This document shows, piece after piece, positions 1 through 11,400 of a stretch of DNA of 64,000 nt (positions are counted from its first letter, which is position 1; the number at the start of each line of letters is the position of its first letter). Source of the DNA: CAYXDO01 sp964463485 (lineage in GTDB: Bacteria; Myxococcota; Kuafuiibacteriia; Kuafuiibacteriales; Kuafuiibacteriaceae); contig CAYXDO010000041.1 of the NCBI GenBank assembly GCA_964463485.1, positions 1 through 64,000 of the forward strand, given 5' to 3'. The notes below the pieces were generated by a model. That model had not been told where the DNA came from and searched no databases. It saw only the letters and a list, made by a program, of their open reading frames with translations. Made by a program: the position numbers and the translations under genes.

Positions 1-163
1 CTTCGCGTCCAAAGTCTTGCCAGATCGTGCGCGAACTTTGGGAGAAAGAGACTATGAAATCGTGCTCGTGCTCGTTCGTGCTCGTGCGAAAACCCAAGGC
101 CAAAGTCGTCGAGACCGTTCGTGGGGGGTTGCGGGTGGCCCGATTTCGGTCCAGAACTGCACC

Positions 164-979
164 ATGTTGGGGTTCCTGTTCGGATCGAAAGACAAGAAGC
201 TCGTGCGCGCCGCCTCCGAGGGTGACCTGGCGAAGGTCAAGTCCTTGCTCGCCAAGGGAGCCAGCGCGAACGCCAGCGAAGACGGGGAGACCGCCCTCGT
301 CGCCGCTGTCGCAAACTCTCATGACGCGATCGCCGCGGCGCTCCTCGCTGGCGGGGCCGACCCGAACCTCGGCCCCGAGGCCGGCCTGACGCCATTGACC
401 GCGGCCATCTTCGGAGGCTCCGAGAAGTTGGTGACGACGCTGCTGGGCGCCGGCGCCAACGCGAAGCTCGCCGACGAGGAAGGCCATACGCCGCTCCATT
501 TGGCCGCCTACAAAGGTACGCCTGCGATGATCAAGCTCCTGTTGTCCAAGGGCGCGGACGTGCAATCCAAGACCGCCGACGGACACTCGCCGCTCTGGGA
601 GTCCTGTTACTGGGGCTCCTTCGAGAACGCGGCCGTTTTACTCGACGCGCGGGCCAACGTGAATTCAGCGAGCGCCGAAGGCGTCACGCCGCTCATGAAT
701 CTGGTGACTCAGTTTCGGCTCTGGACGATGGGGGCGCTGGCCCCAGACGGCGCCGTGGGTCTGGCGGGCCTCGGCAACTTGCTCCAGGGTCTCGCGAACG
801 CCGCCGAGGGACCCGTCAAGCTTCCGGATGGGTTGCTTCCGCTCATCGATCGAATGGTGGCCGCAGGGGCCGACGTGAACGCGCGCGACGCGAACGGAAC
901 GACGATCTTGGCGGCGGCCAAGGGTGCCGAAGCGCCTCAGGAGCTGCTGCAGCGGCTCGAGTCTCTCGGCGCCCGGTGA
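164..979 (+). CDS. Ankyrin-repeat protein
   Basis: This 271-residue protein is built mostly of ankyrin repeats, which normally mediate protein-protein contacts. Repeats run from about residue 12 to 165, with a clear consensus GHTPLHLAAYKG and repeated GAD/GAN turns. A Gly/Leu-rich break follows near residues 185-210, and a last repeat (AAGADVNARDANG) sits at the C-terminus. The frame is open upstream to position 17, but the first 49 codons are Arg-rich and unlike ankyrin, so I start at the ATG at 164. There is no signal peptide, so it is probably cytoplasmic. Its stop overlaps the GTG of the next gene, which suggests translational coupling. The binding partner is unknown. Confidence 0.8.
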   Translation: MLGFLFGSKDKKLVRAASEGDLAKVKSLLAKGASANASEDGETALVAAVANSHDAIAAALLAGGADPNLGPEAGLTPLTAAIFGGSEKLVTTLLGAGANAKLADEEGHTPLHLAAYKGTPAMIKLLLSKGADVQSKTADGHSPLWESCYWGSFENAAVLLDARANVNSASAEGVTPLMNLVTQFRLWTMGALAPDGAVGLAGLGNLLQGLANAAEGPVKLPDGLLPLIDRMVAAGADVNARDANGTTILAAAKGAEAPQELLQRLESLGAR

Positions 980-2571
980 CAGCAGGTCCGATGCCTAGCC
1001 GGTCGCTGAAAGAGGCTGTTTTCGCCGTGCGCGGCATCCTCCTCCTGGTCATGCTGGCGCTCTGCGCGTGCGGTGGCAGCGCGGAAGAGGGCCAATGTAG
1101 GCTCAGCTCCGATTGCCCCGTGGGCCTCTTGTGCGTCGGGGGCGAGTGTCGTGAGGAACCGGGAGACCCAATCTCACTCGACGCCGGAATGCCCGGCGAA
1201 GACGCGCAGTCGAGCGACGCCGATGTCATGCCGGACATCGGGCTCCGAGACTCATCGGCGGATGCTCACGCCGCTGACGCAACTCGGCCTGACGCAACTC
1301 AGCCTGACGCAACTCAGGCTGACGCAACTCAGCCCGACGCAACTCAGCCTGACGCGACTCAGCCTGACGCAGCGAGCAGAGATGTTGGTTTTTCCGACGC
1401 GACGGTTGTCCCGGACGGGTCTTCTCGCGACGCGGCGCCGGATGCAACTCAGCCCGACGCGGGGCTCGCCGACGCCGAGCCTCCGGACGCTGGCACTCTC
1501 CCCACTTCCGTTCGAGGCGTCTACAACTTCACCCGCGAGTTTCCGGCCGGAGTGCCCGCCACCTCCGAGTTGGTAACTGCGACCTTCACTCCGGACGGTC
1601 GAGGATTGATTGCGGCCGAGCGCTACGACAAGGCCTACGTCGTCGATCTCGTGTCCTTGACGAGCACCCTCACGATTCAGCTACCCAAGGACGACCGGGA
1701 GAATCTGAGAGTAGGGGAGCTCGGTCATGTCGGCGGCCAGCTCGTCGTGCTGGCCACGGCAGTCTTCAGCGCCTCGTCGGTGGAAGGTCGGATCTACGTC
1801 GGCGGAATGAGGGGAGAGGGCCTCACCGAGCTGAGAAACACGAGAATGGCCGGGGTCGAGGTGATGGCTTTGGCCCAGGAGGGCGAGACGACGTGGGTGC
1901 TTGGCTCTCGCTCGGTCCCGAACGCGTACCAAGTCCTACTCATGCGGCTCGACATCGTCGCCGGCCTACTCAGCACCGTCGCCGCGGAGGTCGTGAGCGC
2001 GGGCTGCCAAGACCTCGCGATCGCCGACAACGGGCTCGGAGGCAAGGCGCGCGTGTTCGCATGTGGCATCAATGGTGGCGTGTTCGGCGCCCACGACGAC
2101 ATCTTGGGCTTTCGGCACGGGCAGGGTCCTGGCAACAACTCCCACGTGGCGGCCCGTCCTCAAGGAGACTACGCCCTTGCCGTCAACTGGAGCTCTGGCA
2201 GGTTATATCGATACGAGAACGGAGTGTTCACGGTGTCCGCCTCTCCGAGCCTCCCGTCATGGCGCGGCTGGAATCTCGCGTTCTCCGATCAGGGTACGCG
2301 GGCATTGGTCGTCGGTGGGTTTCAAGGAAGCTCCGGGGCCGTGTATGAGTACAGGCACGGCGGCTATTCCACCGCGGAAATCACGGACGTTTCGATTCCG
2401 GGTTTCGACCAGGCTCCTTATTTCGCTCAAAATGGCGCGAGCTTGCACGACGTCGTGTGGAGGCCCGGAACCGATTGTGGGTACATCGTCGGCGGCTGCA
2501 ACACGATCACCGGCTGCCGAATCGGCTATCTGATCCGCTTCGTGTTGCAGGGAGGGCGCGCGTGTCCCTGA
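976..2571 (+). CDS. Lipoprotein with Asp-Ala-Thr-Gln-Pro repeat linker and beta-rich C-terminal domain
   Basis: This 531-residue protein starts at a GTG overlapping the previous stop (an ATG at 991 is the alternative). A hydrophobic signal ends in a lipobox with the lipidated Cys near residue 32. A short Cys-rich block follows (CRLSSDCPVGLLCVGGEC). Residues about 60-165 are an acidic DATQP/DA-rich spacer, partly made by a 15-bp tandem repeat. The remaining 350 residues are beta-rich with repeated Gly/Asp turns and look like a propeller-type sensor or binding domain, though I recognise no family. It is probably an outer-membrane or surface lipoprotein. The Cys block resembles the next lipoprotein, and the two genes overlap. 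Confidence 0.75.
   Translation: MTAGPMPSRSLKEAVFAVRGILLLVMLALCACGGSAEEGQCRLSSDCPVGLLCVGGECREEPGDPISLDAGMPGEDAQSSDADVMPDIGLRDSSADAHAADATRPDATQPDATQADATQPDATQPDATQPDAASRDVGFSDATVVPDGSSRDAAPDATQPDAGLADAEPPDAGTLPTSVRGVYNFTREFPAGVPATSELVTATFTPDGRGLIAAERYDKAYVVDLVSLTSTLTIQLPKDDRENLRVGELGHVGGQLVVLATAVFSASSVEGRIYVGGMRGEGLTELRNTRMAGVEVMALAQEGETTWVLGSRSVPNAYQVLLMRLDIVAGLLSTVAAEVVSAGCQDLAIADNGLGGKARVFACGINGGVFGAHDDILGFRHGQGPGNNSHVAARPQGDYALAVNWSSGRLYRYENGVFTVSASPSLPSWRGWNLAFSDQGTRALVVGGFQGSSGAVYEYRHGGYSTAEITDVSIPGFDQAPYFAQNGASLHDVVWRPGTDCGYIVGGCNTITGCRIGYLIRFVLQGGRACP
1276..1365 (+). repeat. Tandem repeat, six copies of 15 bp, coding
   Basis: Six consecutive near-identical 15-bp units (type gacgcaactcagcct) encode Asp-Ala-Thr-Gln/Arg-Pro. 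A stray related unit lies at about 1441. Units differ at one or two positions, as expected of an in-frame minisatellite that can expand or contract the linker without breaking the gene. Confidence 0.9.
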
Positions 2572-3731
2572 AGTGGCTGCTGGTTGTACTCATCGCCGGC
2601 GGCTGCAAGGAGTCTCTCATCGAGGAGTGCCGGCTGATGAGCGACTGCGCGGAGCCGCTCGTGTGCTTGAACGGCAAGTGCCTCCCGGAGTGCCGCGAGG
2701 ACCGAGACTGTTCAGCCGGCGAGGTCTGTGAGGAGTCCAGGTGTCGGATCCGCGGGCCCGAGATTCGGCTGTGTACGGACGACGAGTCTTGTGCCGTGGG
2801 TGAGACTTGCGCCGAAGGGTTGTGTCGTCCAGCGACGTATGACGCGGGCGCTTCCCGTGACCTCGGTCCCAGTTCCGACGCGCTGCCTTTCGACCTCGGG
2901 GACTCACCCGCGGACTTTGGAGTCGACTCTGGAGCGGACGCGGGAGGGGCCCAGGAGGCCGGGCCCGCGGGCGATGCCGGGGCAGGGCGCTTCTATGGCT
3001 CGATTTGCACGGAAGGGAGTCAGTGTCGAAGCGGGATGTGCCTCGGGCCGTCGACGGGCCTGGTGGGTCGATGTACTCAGCCGTGTTCGTCCGACCTGGA
3101 TTGCTTCTACCCGGACGGCTGTGTCGACGTGTCGGGGGCCGGCTTGTTGTGCGGACCGCGGGCGGAAGGCAACCCACCTGGCGCGCAGTGCCCCAATGGA
3201 CCGAACGAGTGCTCGTCGGGACTCTGCCTGAGTCCCGCCGGCGGGCAGCCCATCTGTACTCAGCAGTGCTCCCCGCTGCCCTCGTGTCCGTCCGGCCTCG
3301 TGTGTGAGCCCGTCTTCACCGGTTCACTTTCGATCCCCGTGTGTGTGCCAGGCGCGGGGCGGGGGTTTGGAGACGCGTGCCTGCGAGGGACCGACTGCGC
3401 AAGTCAGCTCTGCGTGGGAGCTGGCACCGCGGGGATTTGCACGGCGCGATGCGCGTCGATGCCGTGCCCGCTCGGCTACACCTGTCAGCAAGTGAACGAC
3501 CCCCAGGGCGGGCTCGAGCAAGTCTGCGCGAGCACCGGGAGCAGCAACGGTGGCCCTGGCGCGTCGTGCACCGGTGCGTCCAGTTGCTCGAGCGGACTGT
3601 GCCTCCACAACGCGCTCACGGGACAAGCGTTCTGCACGCTCGAGTGCCTCTCGAGCGCCGACTGCGCACCCATCCCCGGTACTCTTTGCTTCACTCTCCT
3701 CGATGGGTCGAGAGTCTGCGCGGCCATTTGA
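2562..3731 (+). CDS. Cys-rich repeat lipoprotein
   Basis: The GTG at 2562 lies inside the last codons of the upstream gene and gives a 389-residue protein. It opens with a short signal and lipobox (LIAGGC), so it is probably a lipoprotein. The mature part has repeated blocks of the form C-x4-5-DC-x5-C-x3-C, such as CRLMSDCAEPLVC. An Asp/Ala-rich spacer at about 100-150 separates the first three blocks from the later ones. Such disulfide-stabilised modules are common in surface proteins of Myxococcota. The 10-bp overlap with the previous lipoprotein and the shared Cys block suggest co-expression and common origin. Function is unknown. Confidence 0.75.
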   Translation: MSLKWLLVVLIAGGCKESLIEECRLMSDCAEPLVCLNGKCLPECREDRDCSAGEVCEESRCRIRGPEIRLCTDDESCAVGETCAEGLCRPATYDAGASRDLGPSSDALPFDLGDSPADFGVDSGADAGGAQEAGPAGDAGAGRFYGSICTEGSQCRSGMCLGPSTGLVGRCTQPCSSDLDCFYPDGCVDVSGAGLLCGPRAEGNPPGAQCPNGPNECSSGLCLSPAGGQPICTQQCSPLPSCPSGLVCEPVFTGSLSIPVCVPGAGRGFGDACLRGTDCASQLCVGAGTAGICTARCASMPCPLGYTCQQVNDPQGGLEQVCASTGSSNGGPGASCTGASSCSSGLCLHNALTGQAFCTLECLSSADCAPIPGTLCFTLLDGSRVCAAI

Positions 3732-3790
3732 TCGGCGCTTTCAGCTAGCGGGCGATTCGTGTAAGCTCCGAGCGCTCGAGGCCCGCGACG

Positions 3791-4599
<809 letters not shown>

Positions 4600-4603
<4 letters not shown>

Positions 4604-6513
4604 TCGTCCATCTGGCCAGAAAGGAGCTTCGACAGCACCGGCTTCTGGTCGGCGTGAACCTCGGCTTGTTCGGCTCGTTTCTTCTGCTCGTGATTCTCGG
4701 TGAGTCCACGCAGAGCCGACGAGGGAGCCCGTTGGAGTTGTTGTTCCCCGTCGCGATCTGGATCGGAGTCCTGGCTGTCGTCTTCTCGAACGCGCTCTTC
4801 ACGAGCGAGCTCAGGCAGCGGACGAGAGAGTTCCTCGATGGCTTGCCCGTCATGCGGTGGCAGCTCCTCTCGATCAAGTTGGGCCTCCTGTTGACCATGA
4901 TTTGGGCGCTCGCGCTCGTGTCGTACGGCGTGCTGACATATTTTCAACTTCGGCGAGAGCCCGCCGATCTCGCTTTTCTGGCCATCGTGCTCTGCCGAGT
5001 CATGGTCTTCTCGACCTTCTGCTGTTTGCTCTCCGCGGTCGCCTGCATCGCCGGACGCTTCCAGATCCCTCTGTACCTGGCGATCTTTGAGTTGCTCGTG
5101 GTCCTCGTCGAACGGTACGGGCTGGCAGGGCGGGACACGATTCCCTTTTCGCTGGTCCTGGAAGAGATCGCCTATGAGCGACTTCCGCCGGTGAGTGCAC
5201 TCATTCAGACCTCCGTGGCCACAGGCGCTTTGTCGGTCGTCTTCTTCGTCGCAGTTTCGGTGAAAGATGGGATTGTCCCGGTCGTCCTCGCGAGTCGGAT
5301 GAGTCACGCGGAGAAAGTGCTCGTTGCGGGTAGTCTGGTCGCGGCGATCTTCGTTCTTTTCCTTTGGCACGAGCGGAAGCCAAAAGAACCCTATCGATTG
5401 ACCTCGAAACGTGACTCTCGCGTGCTCGAGAGGTCTGCGGGCGGAGTTGCGATTCGGGCTTCGATGCCTTCCGGACTGTCGGACGAGCAAGAAACGCTCG
5501 ACCGACTCCACTCCGAGGTGTTGGACCTGAAGACGGCGCTCGATATCTCCTTGGTGCCGCCCATCTTCGTCATCCACAACTCGAGCCTCGATTCCAAGAG
5601 ATTCGAGCACGGGCTGCTCTCTCAAAGGGAAGGAGTCATCGTCCGAGCGAACCTGAACCTCGAGGGCGAAGCAGCAGGGTCGAGCCTGGGATCCGAAGAG
5701 CTCGAAGCGTATCTCATCTCGCGGACCATCATCGAGAGCTCACGACGGCGGTTGGAGCTCGAGTCCCGCCGGTGGGTCGTGGATGGTCTCGCGCAGGTTT
5801 GGATCGATCGAAATCAAGGTCTGGGGTGTCTGACGGACACTCGGAAGGAGCGCATGCTTCGTCGAGCGGTCTACGCTCGTTCGAAGCTCGGCGTCGTTCG
5901 ACTCTCCGAGTGGCTTCAGGTCCGGGAAGCGCTCGGATCGGACCTGGCCGACGCGTTGGCCGGCAGCGTCCTGTGGAGCCTTTGCTCGCACGCCGGAAGG
6001 GAATCGTCGGAGCGCTTCGTGAAAGCCATGCTCGCCATGGACGAGCCAAGGGACTTTCGGGCGCTGTGGACGGGCAGAGGGCGAACCGCCGAAGCTCTGC
6101 TCCCGATCAACTCAGGCATGAGCCTCGAGCGACTGCTGGAGCTTTGGCGGAGCGACCTGGACGAGGCATCTCTCCGGATCGGCGAGGAGCTCTCGAGGAT
6201 CCCGAAGCTCGAAGGAGGGTTTGAAGTCCACAGAGATTCCGCGCAGTCGAGCCGGGTCCTCTATCGGTTTCGCGTTCACCCGCCGTCTGAGCGATTTGCC
6301 CTCTTTTCGACCGTGTATGCCAGCGTATCGGTCTTCGGCTCCGAGATCGAGCCCGATGATTTGCTGCGCGACGACCATGAGCTCGGCGCGGCGATCGAAG
6401 GCGAGCTCCCGAGATCCTTCGTGCCCGGGTCCAGGGTGTTTGCGGCGATCCAACGCTACGTTCCTGAGTTGCAGTGCGAAGTTCGAGAGGCGGCGACGAG
6501 GATCGATCTGTGA
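4600..6513 (+). CDS. ABC-2 type permease with degenerate C-terminal metallopeptidase-like domain
   Basis: This 637-residue protein has about six hydrophobic segments within residues 15-260 (for example near 17-35, 47-68 and 240-258), typical of an ABC-2 permease. A soluble domain of about 370 residues follows, probably outside the membrane. That domain aligns by eye with the peptidase domain of the next gene. Where the partner has HETAH this protein has SRTII (374-378), and where the partner has NEGLATYVE it has VDGLAQVWID with Asp395 in place of the third ligand Glu. It therefore seems catalytically dead. It starts inside the ATPase stop and its own stop overlaps the next start. It probably dimerises with the next permease. 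Confidence 0.85.
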
Positions 6514-8375
6514 TGTTTTCTGCTTCGCTGTGGCGTGTGCAGCTCAGAGCTCTAACGCCGTTTTTGGTCCTCGTCTTGATGTTCTCGTCCCTCGACTGGT
6601 TCGACGAGCTGCTGAATGGATATCCGGATCAAGTCGTGAGTGCTGGCCTCTTCCGCGTGGGTGGCGAGGGCAACCTGCCGATTCGTTTTCTGATGGCGTT
6701 CGCGCTGGGTATGGGTTTGCTGGTGCGGGATATCGACGAACGAATGATGGAGTTCTTGGACGCGATTCCGGTGGGGCGGGCGAGCTTGTTCGCGGCCAAG
6801 GTCCTGCTCGCGTTTGCGATCCTGATGATCATGCCGATCTCCGAGGCTCTCCTCGGGATCGTACTCGGGCACTTCTCCCGCACGTCGCTCTCCAACGAAA
6901 CGCATTTTGGGATCGTGTCGACCCAACTCGGTCTCTTTGGGTTGCAGGTCGTCGACTTCTTGGCTCTGGCGCTGGTCTTGTCGTTTCTGAGAAGGCACGG
7001 TTGGCTCGTGATGGGGCTCCTGTACTGGACCTATGAGCTCTGGCGCCGCCACGATCCGAGGGTCGAGAAGTACAATTTTTTCAGGCTATCTGAAGCCCAT
7101 TTTTTCGGTGAGTCGGTGGCCGTTCCGTGGTCGACCGTGGCGTGCGGTCTGGTGTGGGGCGCGTTCGGTCTCTCGGTGTCCTATTTGCTCTACCGAGCGG
7201 CCGGGGATCGGTTTTTCGTGCTCAAATCAACGCCCCCTGGACGGTGGAGGCAGGTCGGTGGCGGCCTCGGGTTCGTGGCGATCGTGATTCTGGGCGGGGC
7301 GACCATGGGTGACGCGCTGAAGAAAGAGGAGCCCGACAGCACTCTCACGTTGCCCACATATCCCATGGGTACGGCCCGATCTTCGCACTACACGCTCATG
7401 TTCCCTGCCCAGCTCGCTCGCCGGGCCGAAGACTTGATGGCGGCGTCCGAATCCGTATACGCGACGCTTCGAACGTTCTTCGGGACCGACTTGCCGAGCC
7501 ACGTGGCCGTCGACGGGAGCGGATCTCGGGTCGCGACCGCGGGCACGGCGCACGGCTCGTCGAAAGTCAGACTCAGGCTAGAAGACTGCGCTTCGCAGAC
7601 CTGCGGGTCGATTCTGGCCCACGAAACAGCGCATATGTTTGCGAACCATCTGACCAAGGGGCGGCTCTCCGACCATGGGAGCTCGACGGCGTTTTTCAAC
7701 GAGGGTTTGGCGACATACGTGGAGATTCGTCTATTCCCATCCTCCTCGGCCGTCGAGGAAGACTACGATCTGGCGGCGGGGCTCCTCGCTCACCGGAACT
7801 TCAAGCTGGAGGACATCGCGGACGCCGACAAACTTCACAAGGAGAGTGATCGTGATGTCGTCTATCCTCTGGGTTACCAACTCGTCAGAACGATGTTGGA
7901 AGCCCACGGCGAAGACTCGGCGGCGAAGGTGTTGCGGGCACTAGCCCGCGAGGAAGTCCGCAACGACCTCGTGGGTCTGACCCTCTGGAGAGATGCGTTC
8001 CAGGCCGCTGGGTTCGACTTCGAGATGACGATGGCCAAGACACGGTCGAGGCTCAAGCGGCTGGCTCGACTTCACAAACAGGCGATCTCGAAGATTCCGC
8101 GGCTCGTCGGCGTTTCCAGCTTGGGCGAGGAGCTCTGGACGGTTGAGGTCATGGCCGATGTCTCTCCACCGTTCGCGGTCGTTTGCCGCGTCCGGGCCAC
8201 CGAGTCGACGGACGAAGAGGAATATCTGATTGCGACACGAACGGCGACGAAGACCTTCGCAGTCGATGCTGAGGCCTTGCCTTCCGACGTGTCGATTTCA
8301 TACCAGCTCGGATTGAGGATGCCTCACGGGAAATTTACGGTTTACGAGCGATGGGTGGAGGTCGTCCTCGACTGA
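6513..8375 (+). CDS. ABC-2 type permease fused to a gluzincin-type zinc metallopeptidase domain
   Basis: This protein has 620 residues from the ATG at 6513, which overlaps the previous TGA (the in-frame GTG at 6510 is an alternative). Hydrophobic segments fill about residues 10-270 as in ABC-2 permeases. The C-terminal domain contains HETAH (His370, Glu371, His374) followed 23 residues later by the NEG motif (Glu397), the H-E-x-x-H...E arrangement of M1-like gluzincins. The domain probably faces the outside and could trim an exported peptide or envelope protein. Permease and peptidase domains in one chain, paired with an inactive sister in the same operon, suggest coupled export and processing. 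The substrate is unknown. Confidence 0.85.
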   Translation: MFSASLWRVQLRALTPFLVLVLMFSSLDWFDELLNGYPDQVVSAGLFRVGGEGNLPIRFLMAFALGMGLLVRDIDERMMEFLDAIPVGRASLFAAKVLLAFAILMIMPISEALLGIVLGHFSRTSLSNETHFGIVSTQLGLFGLQVVDFLALALVLSFLRRHGWLVMGLLYWTYELWRRHDPRVEKYNFFRLSEAHFFGESVAVPWSTVACGLVWGAFGLSVSYLLYRAAGDRFFVLKSTPPGRWRQVGGGLGFVAIVILGGATMGDALKKEEPDSTLTLPTYPMGTARSSHYTLMFPAQLARRAEDLMAASESVYATLRTFFGTDLPSHVAVDGSGSRVATAGTAHGSSKVRLRLEDCASQTCGSILAHETAHMFANHLTKGRLSDHGSSTAFFNEGLATYVEIRLFPSSSAVEEDYDLAAGLLAHRNFKLEDIADADKLHKESDRDVVYPLGYQLVRTMLEAHGEDSAAKVLRALAREEVRNDLVGLTLWRDAFQAAGFDFEMTMAKTRSRLKRLARLHKQAISKIPRLVGVSSLGEELWTVEVMADVSPPFAVVCRVRATESTDEEEYLIATRTATKTFAVDAEALPSDVSISYQLGLRMPHGKFTVYERWVEVVLD

Positions 8376-8476
8376 CGAGCTGACGAGCTGGCCACCCGGC
8401 GAAGTTGCAGGGCCAACCTCCACATCCGGCAGGCCTCGCACCTGATCTGGCGGCACCTCGGCCCAAAGTCCACGGC

Positions 8477-11400
8477 CTACGGCCTGCGGTCTGCGCCGAG
8501 TTGCGCCTGATTCGGTTGGGGGACGGCCGAGCTGAGATCCTCATCGTTCGAGCACGCTGCGTGAAGCCACTCGATCGGGAGCGAGGTTCGGCTCTCGCGT
8601 TCAGCGAGCCGCCTAACGGCGTCCCGGACCTCGGCCTTCTCGCTCGGTCCCAGCGCAGCGAGCCGACGGCAAATCATCGCCCCCACCAGGTGGTCGTTCG
8701 TCTCGCCATACAGCTCGATCAGCTTCGGCGGCCCGAGCTCCATCGCAATGTCCAAAATTCGGTTCGCGTTCTCGGTCGAGTCCATGAGGTCGAGCGCATC
8801 TGTCATACTCAGGCGAAGGATGCCGCGTACGAGGGCTCTCTCGACGGCGCCTGCCCTCGGCCCCAGGACTTGGCGCAAGCGTGCGACGTGCTCCGCCGCC
8901 CCAAACTGACCCACCTGGGCTACTGCGAGCTCCACGGCGCCTCGTAGCGGCTCCCGTTCGATCAACTGGCTCAGGGTCACCCAGTCCGGCGTGGATATGA
9001 GTATGAGCGAGCTCGTGACGATTTCGGCAGGCACGAGAGTCCCTCTACGAGCCGCTTCGCGCATCATCGACCAGCGTATCTGCGCAGGGAGGCAAAATGT
9101 TCCCACCCAGTCCTGCTCGGTCTGAGGGTGGCCGCGCCAAAACAGCGTGCCACGGTCGACGAACCTCGACAACACGTGTTCAGGCTCCGACAGCCCCGTG
9201 AGCTCGGCTGAGTTCCGGATGGCATTCGCCAACTCAGGCGCCGGGGGCGTCCGCTGCTCGACTTGAGCCTTCACGAGCCTCGACACCTTTCGGTTCGGGC
9301 CCGACGCTTCGTCCCCAAGCGCGGCAAGCCAGGCATACTCTCGTTGGGCCCTGAGGTCCCGTCTCCAAGACGTCTCGAACCTCCGATGGAAGGCGAGCGC
9401 CCAAGCTGATTTCGGGTTCAGCTTGGAGGCGGCTTTTTCGAGCCAAGGTTGGTTCTGACTTCGCGAGGATTCGATGGGGCGTCCGGGGTTCGCGATCGCG
9501 AAGCGAAGGAGCTCGCTCAGGAGGGAGTCGTTGCGGTCGCAGGTGAGGAGGAATCGAGCGATCCCGCGCCAGCGCTCGTCGAGCTTCGGTATGCGAATCC
9601 TGCAGGCCTGAAACACCGCTTCTTGGGTGAGTGCTTCGAGCCGGACCTCGAGCGCTCTGGACTCGAGGGATCGAATGCGGGAGCGAATCCAAGATTGGGT
9701 TCGTTCCGGGCCGAGCTCGAAGCTTCCTGCGCTGAGTAGGGCCAGTCGGGCCCGCCGGGCCTCCGTCGTAGCGTTGCTTGCGAGAAATGCCAATTCGCGA
9801 CCAAGCCTTGCGGCAGCGTCGAAGTCCACCCGGACGTTCTTTGGGATTTCAACAGGCTCATCGAGGAGACGTCGCAGGTGAAGGTATCGATCGAGGGAAG
9901 GATCGTCTCCGAGCCACGCGGCAAAGTCAGGGTTGGTCGAGGCCCCGAGTCCCTTCGCCGTTCCCTCGAGCTGAGCTTTCAGGGTGTCGACGCCTGCGGG
10001 CATGCGCTTGAAAAGTGCGAGGGTCGCGTCGAGCGAGGCCACGAGGTCGCCGCGTCGGCCGAGATCCAGGAGGACTCTTGCCAGCACGTGAAGCTCGACC
10101 TTTCGTTCGCTGAGATGATGAATTTTCCGGAAGGATGTCGCAGTCAGCTCGAGCTTGGCGCCGAGTCGTTTGAAATGCGGGCCCAAAGTCATCAGCCATT
10201 GCGCGTGCTCAGCCGCCAGGATCGCCTCCTCGGGCCCGAACGAGAGCACACTTCGGTCCACTTCCAGCGCCTTCTCGAGCGTGACCCGATCGAGGCCCGA
10301 GCTGAGCAAGTCGAGAATCTGATCTCGTTCCCACGAGGGGTGAGTGTGGGCCATCCAGGCGTCGTCGATGGACAAAGAGCGCCTCGACGGAGGCTCGCGG
10401 CTCAGCCACTCGATGATCGATCGTCCGCGATCGAGGCTCATCTTGGTGCCCAGGGTGACGCGAGTGAGCTCGGGCGTGGGTGTTTGGGCCGATTCTCGTT
10501 CGATGGCGGGATCGAGGCAGAAGCAGAGTCCAAGAACGACGGACTGAGCGTCGCGAGGTTTGGGGTGCGCTTTTTGGGACTCCTTTTTGAACAGCGCGAT
10601 CACGACTCGCAGCCACTCGTCCTTCGTCGAGCACCCGTGGACGGCGCGTGTCACCTCGTCGGGATCCACCTCGACCTTGGTCGCTGCAATGATCGCGGCG
10701 ATCGCTTGCCTTTGTGCGCGACGGCTAGCGCGCACGGGAACGGCGCGAATCGCCTCGGCTGCGGCACGAAGGAGGGGGTTGGCGGCGTTGAGCTCGCCGT
10801 CGAGCAGGCTTCGGAATTTGCGTTCCAACTCTCGCTGACTCGTCGTGAGCTCCGCGAGCGTGCGCTCGAGCAATCTTCGAGTGGCCGTCGCCCTGCCCGC
10901 ACCGTAGGCTGCCCTGAGCAGCTCGAGACAAGCTTCGAGGCCATCTTCGGGTTGGTGCAGGCGGGTGATTTGGTCCAGCCGATTCTGTCGGTCTTCCAGC
11001 CACGCGCGGTCCGGAGTCGTGCGGCTCTTGAAGATCCGACCGGCTGAGCGGAGTTGGTCGAACGCGTCTTCGGAGAGCCGAAACCGCTGGATGTCGCGCT
11101 GCGCGGCTCCCAGAAACCTCGCGTCGATCCGAATCGGTGGTTTGGTGGTTCTAACGCACGCGAGCAGAGTTTGGACGCTCACCGAACCCTCGTCGAGCAC
11201 GGTTCGGACGAGCGCATCCGGATTTGCGATCTGCGGCCCGAACAGCAGAGTGATGCCGGTCGGCGTCCACAGCGGCGAGCCGTCGAGCAAGTCGAGCCGC
11301 GAGACCCAGCGTCTGATCTCCTCGAATTTGCGATGTGCGCCCAAAGCCCCGAGCCCGAGGATAGCGAACGCGGTCGCGAAGTGCCAGGCGCTTGGCCGAG

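Noticed and set aside
9878..11047. 389-codon plus-strand frame opposite the 8477-11602 gene
   Set aside because: It is compositionally odd (Arg/Gln/Glu/Gly-rich, little secondary structure pattern) and sits fully inside the better helical minus-strand frame; treated as a shadow.
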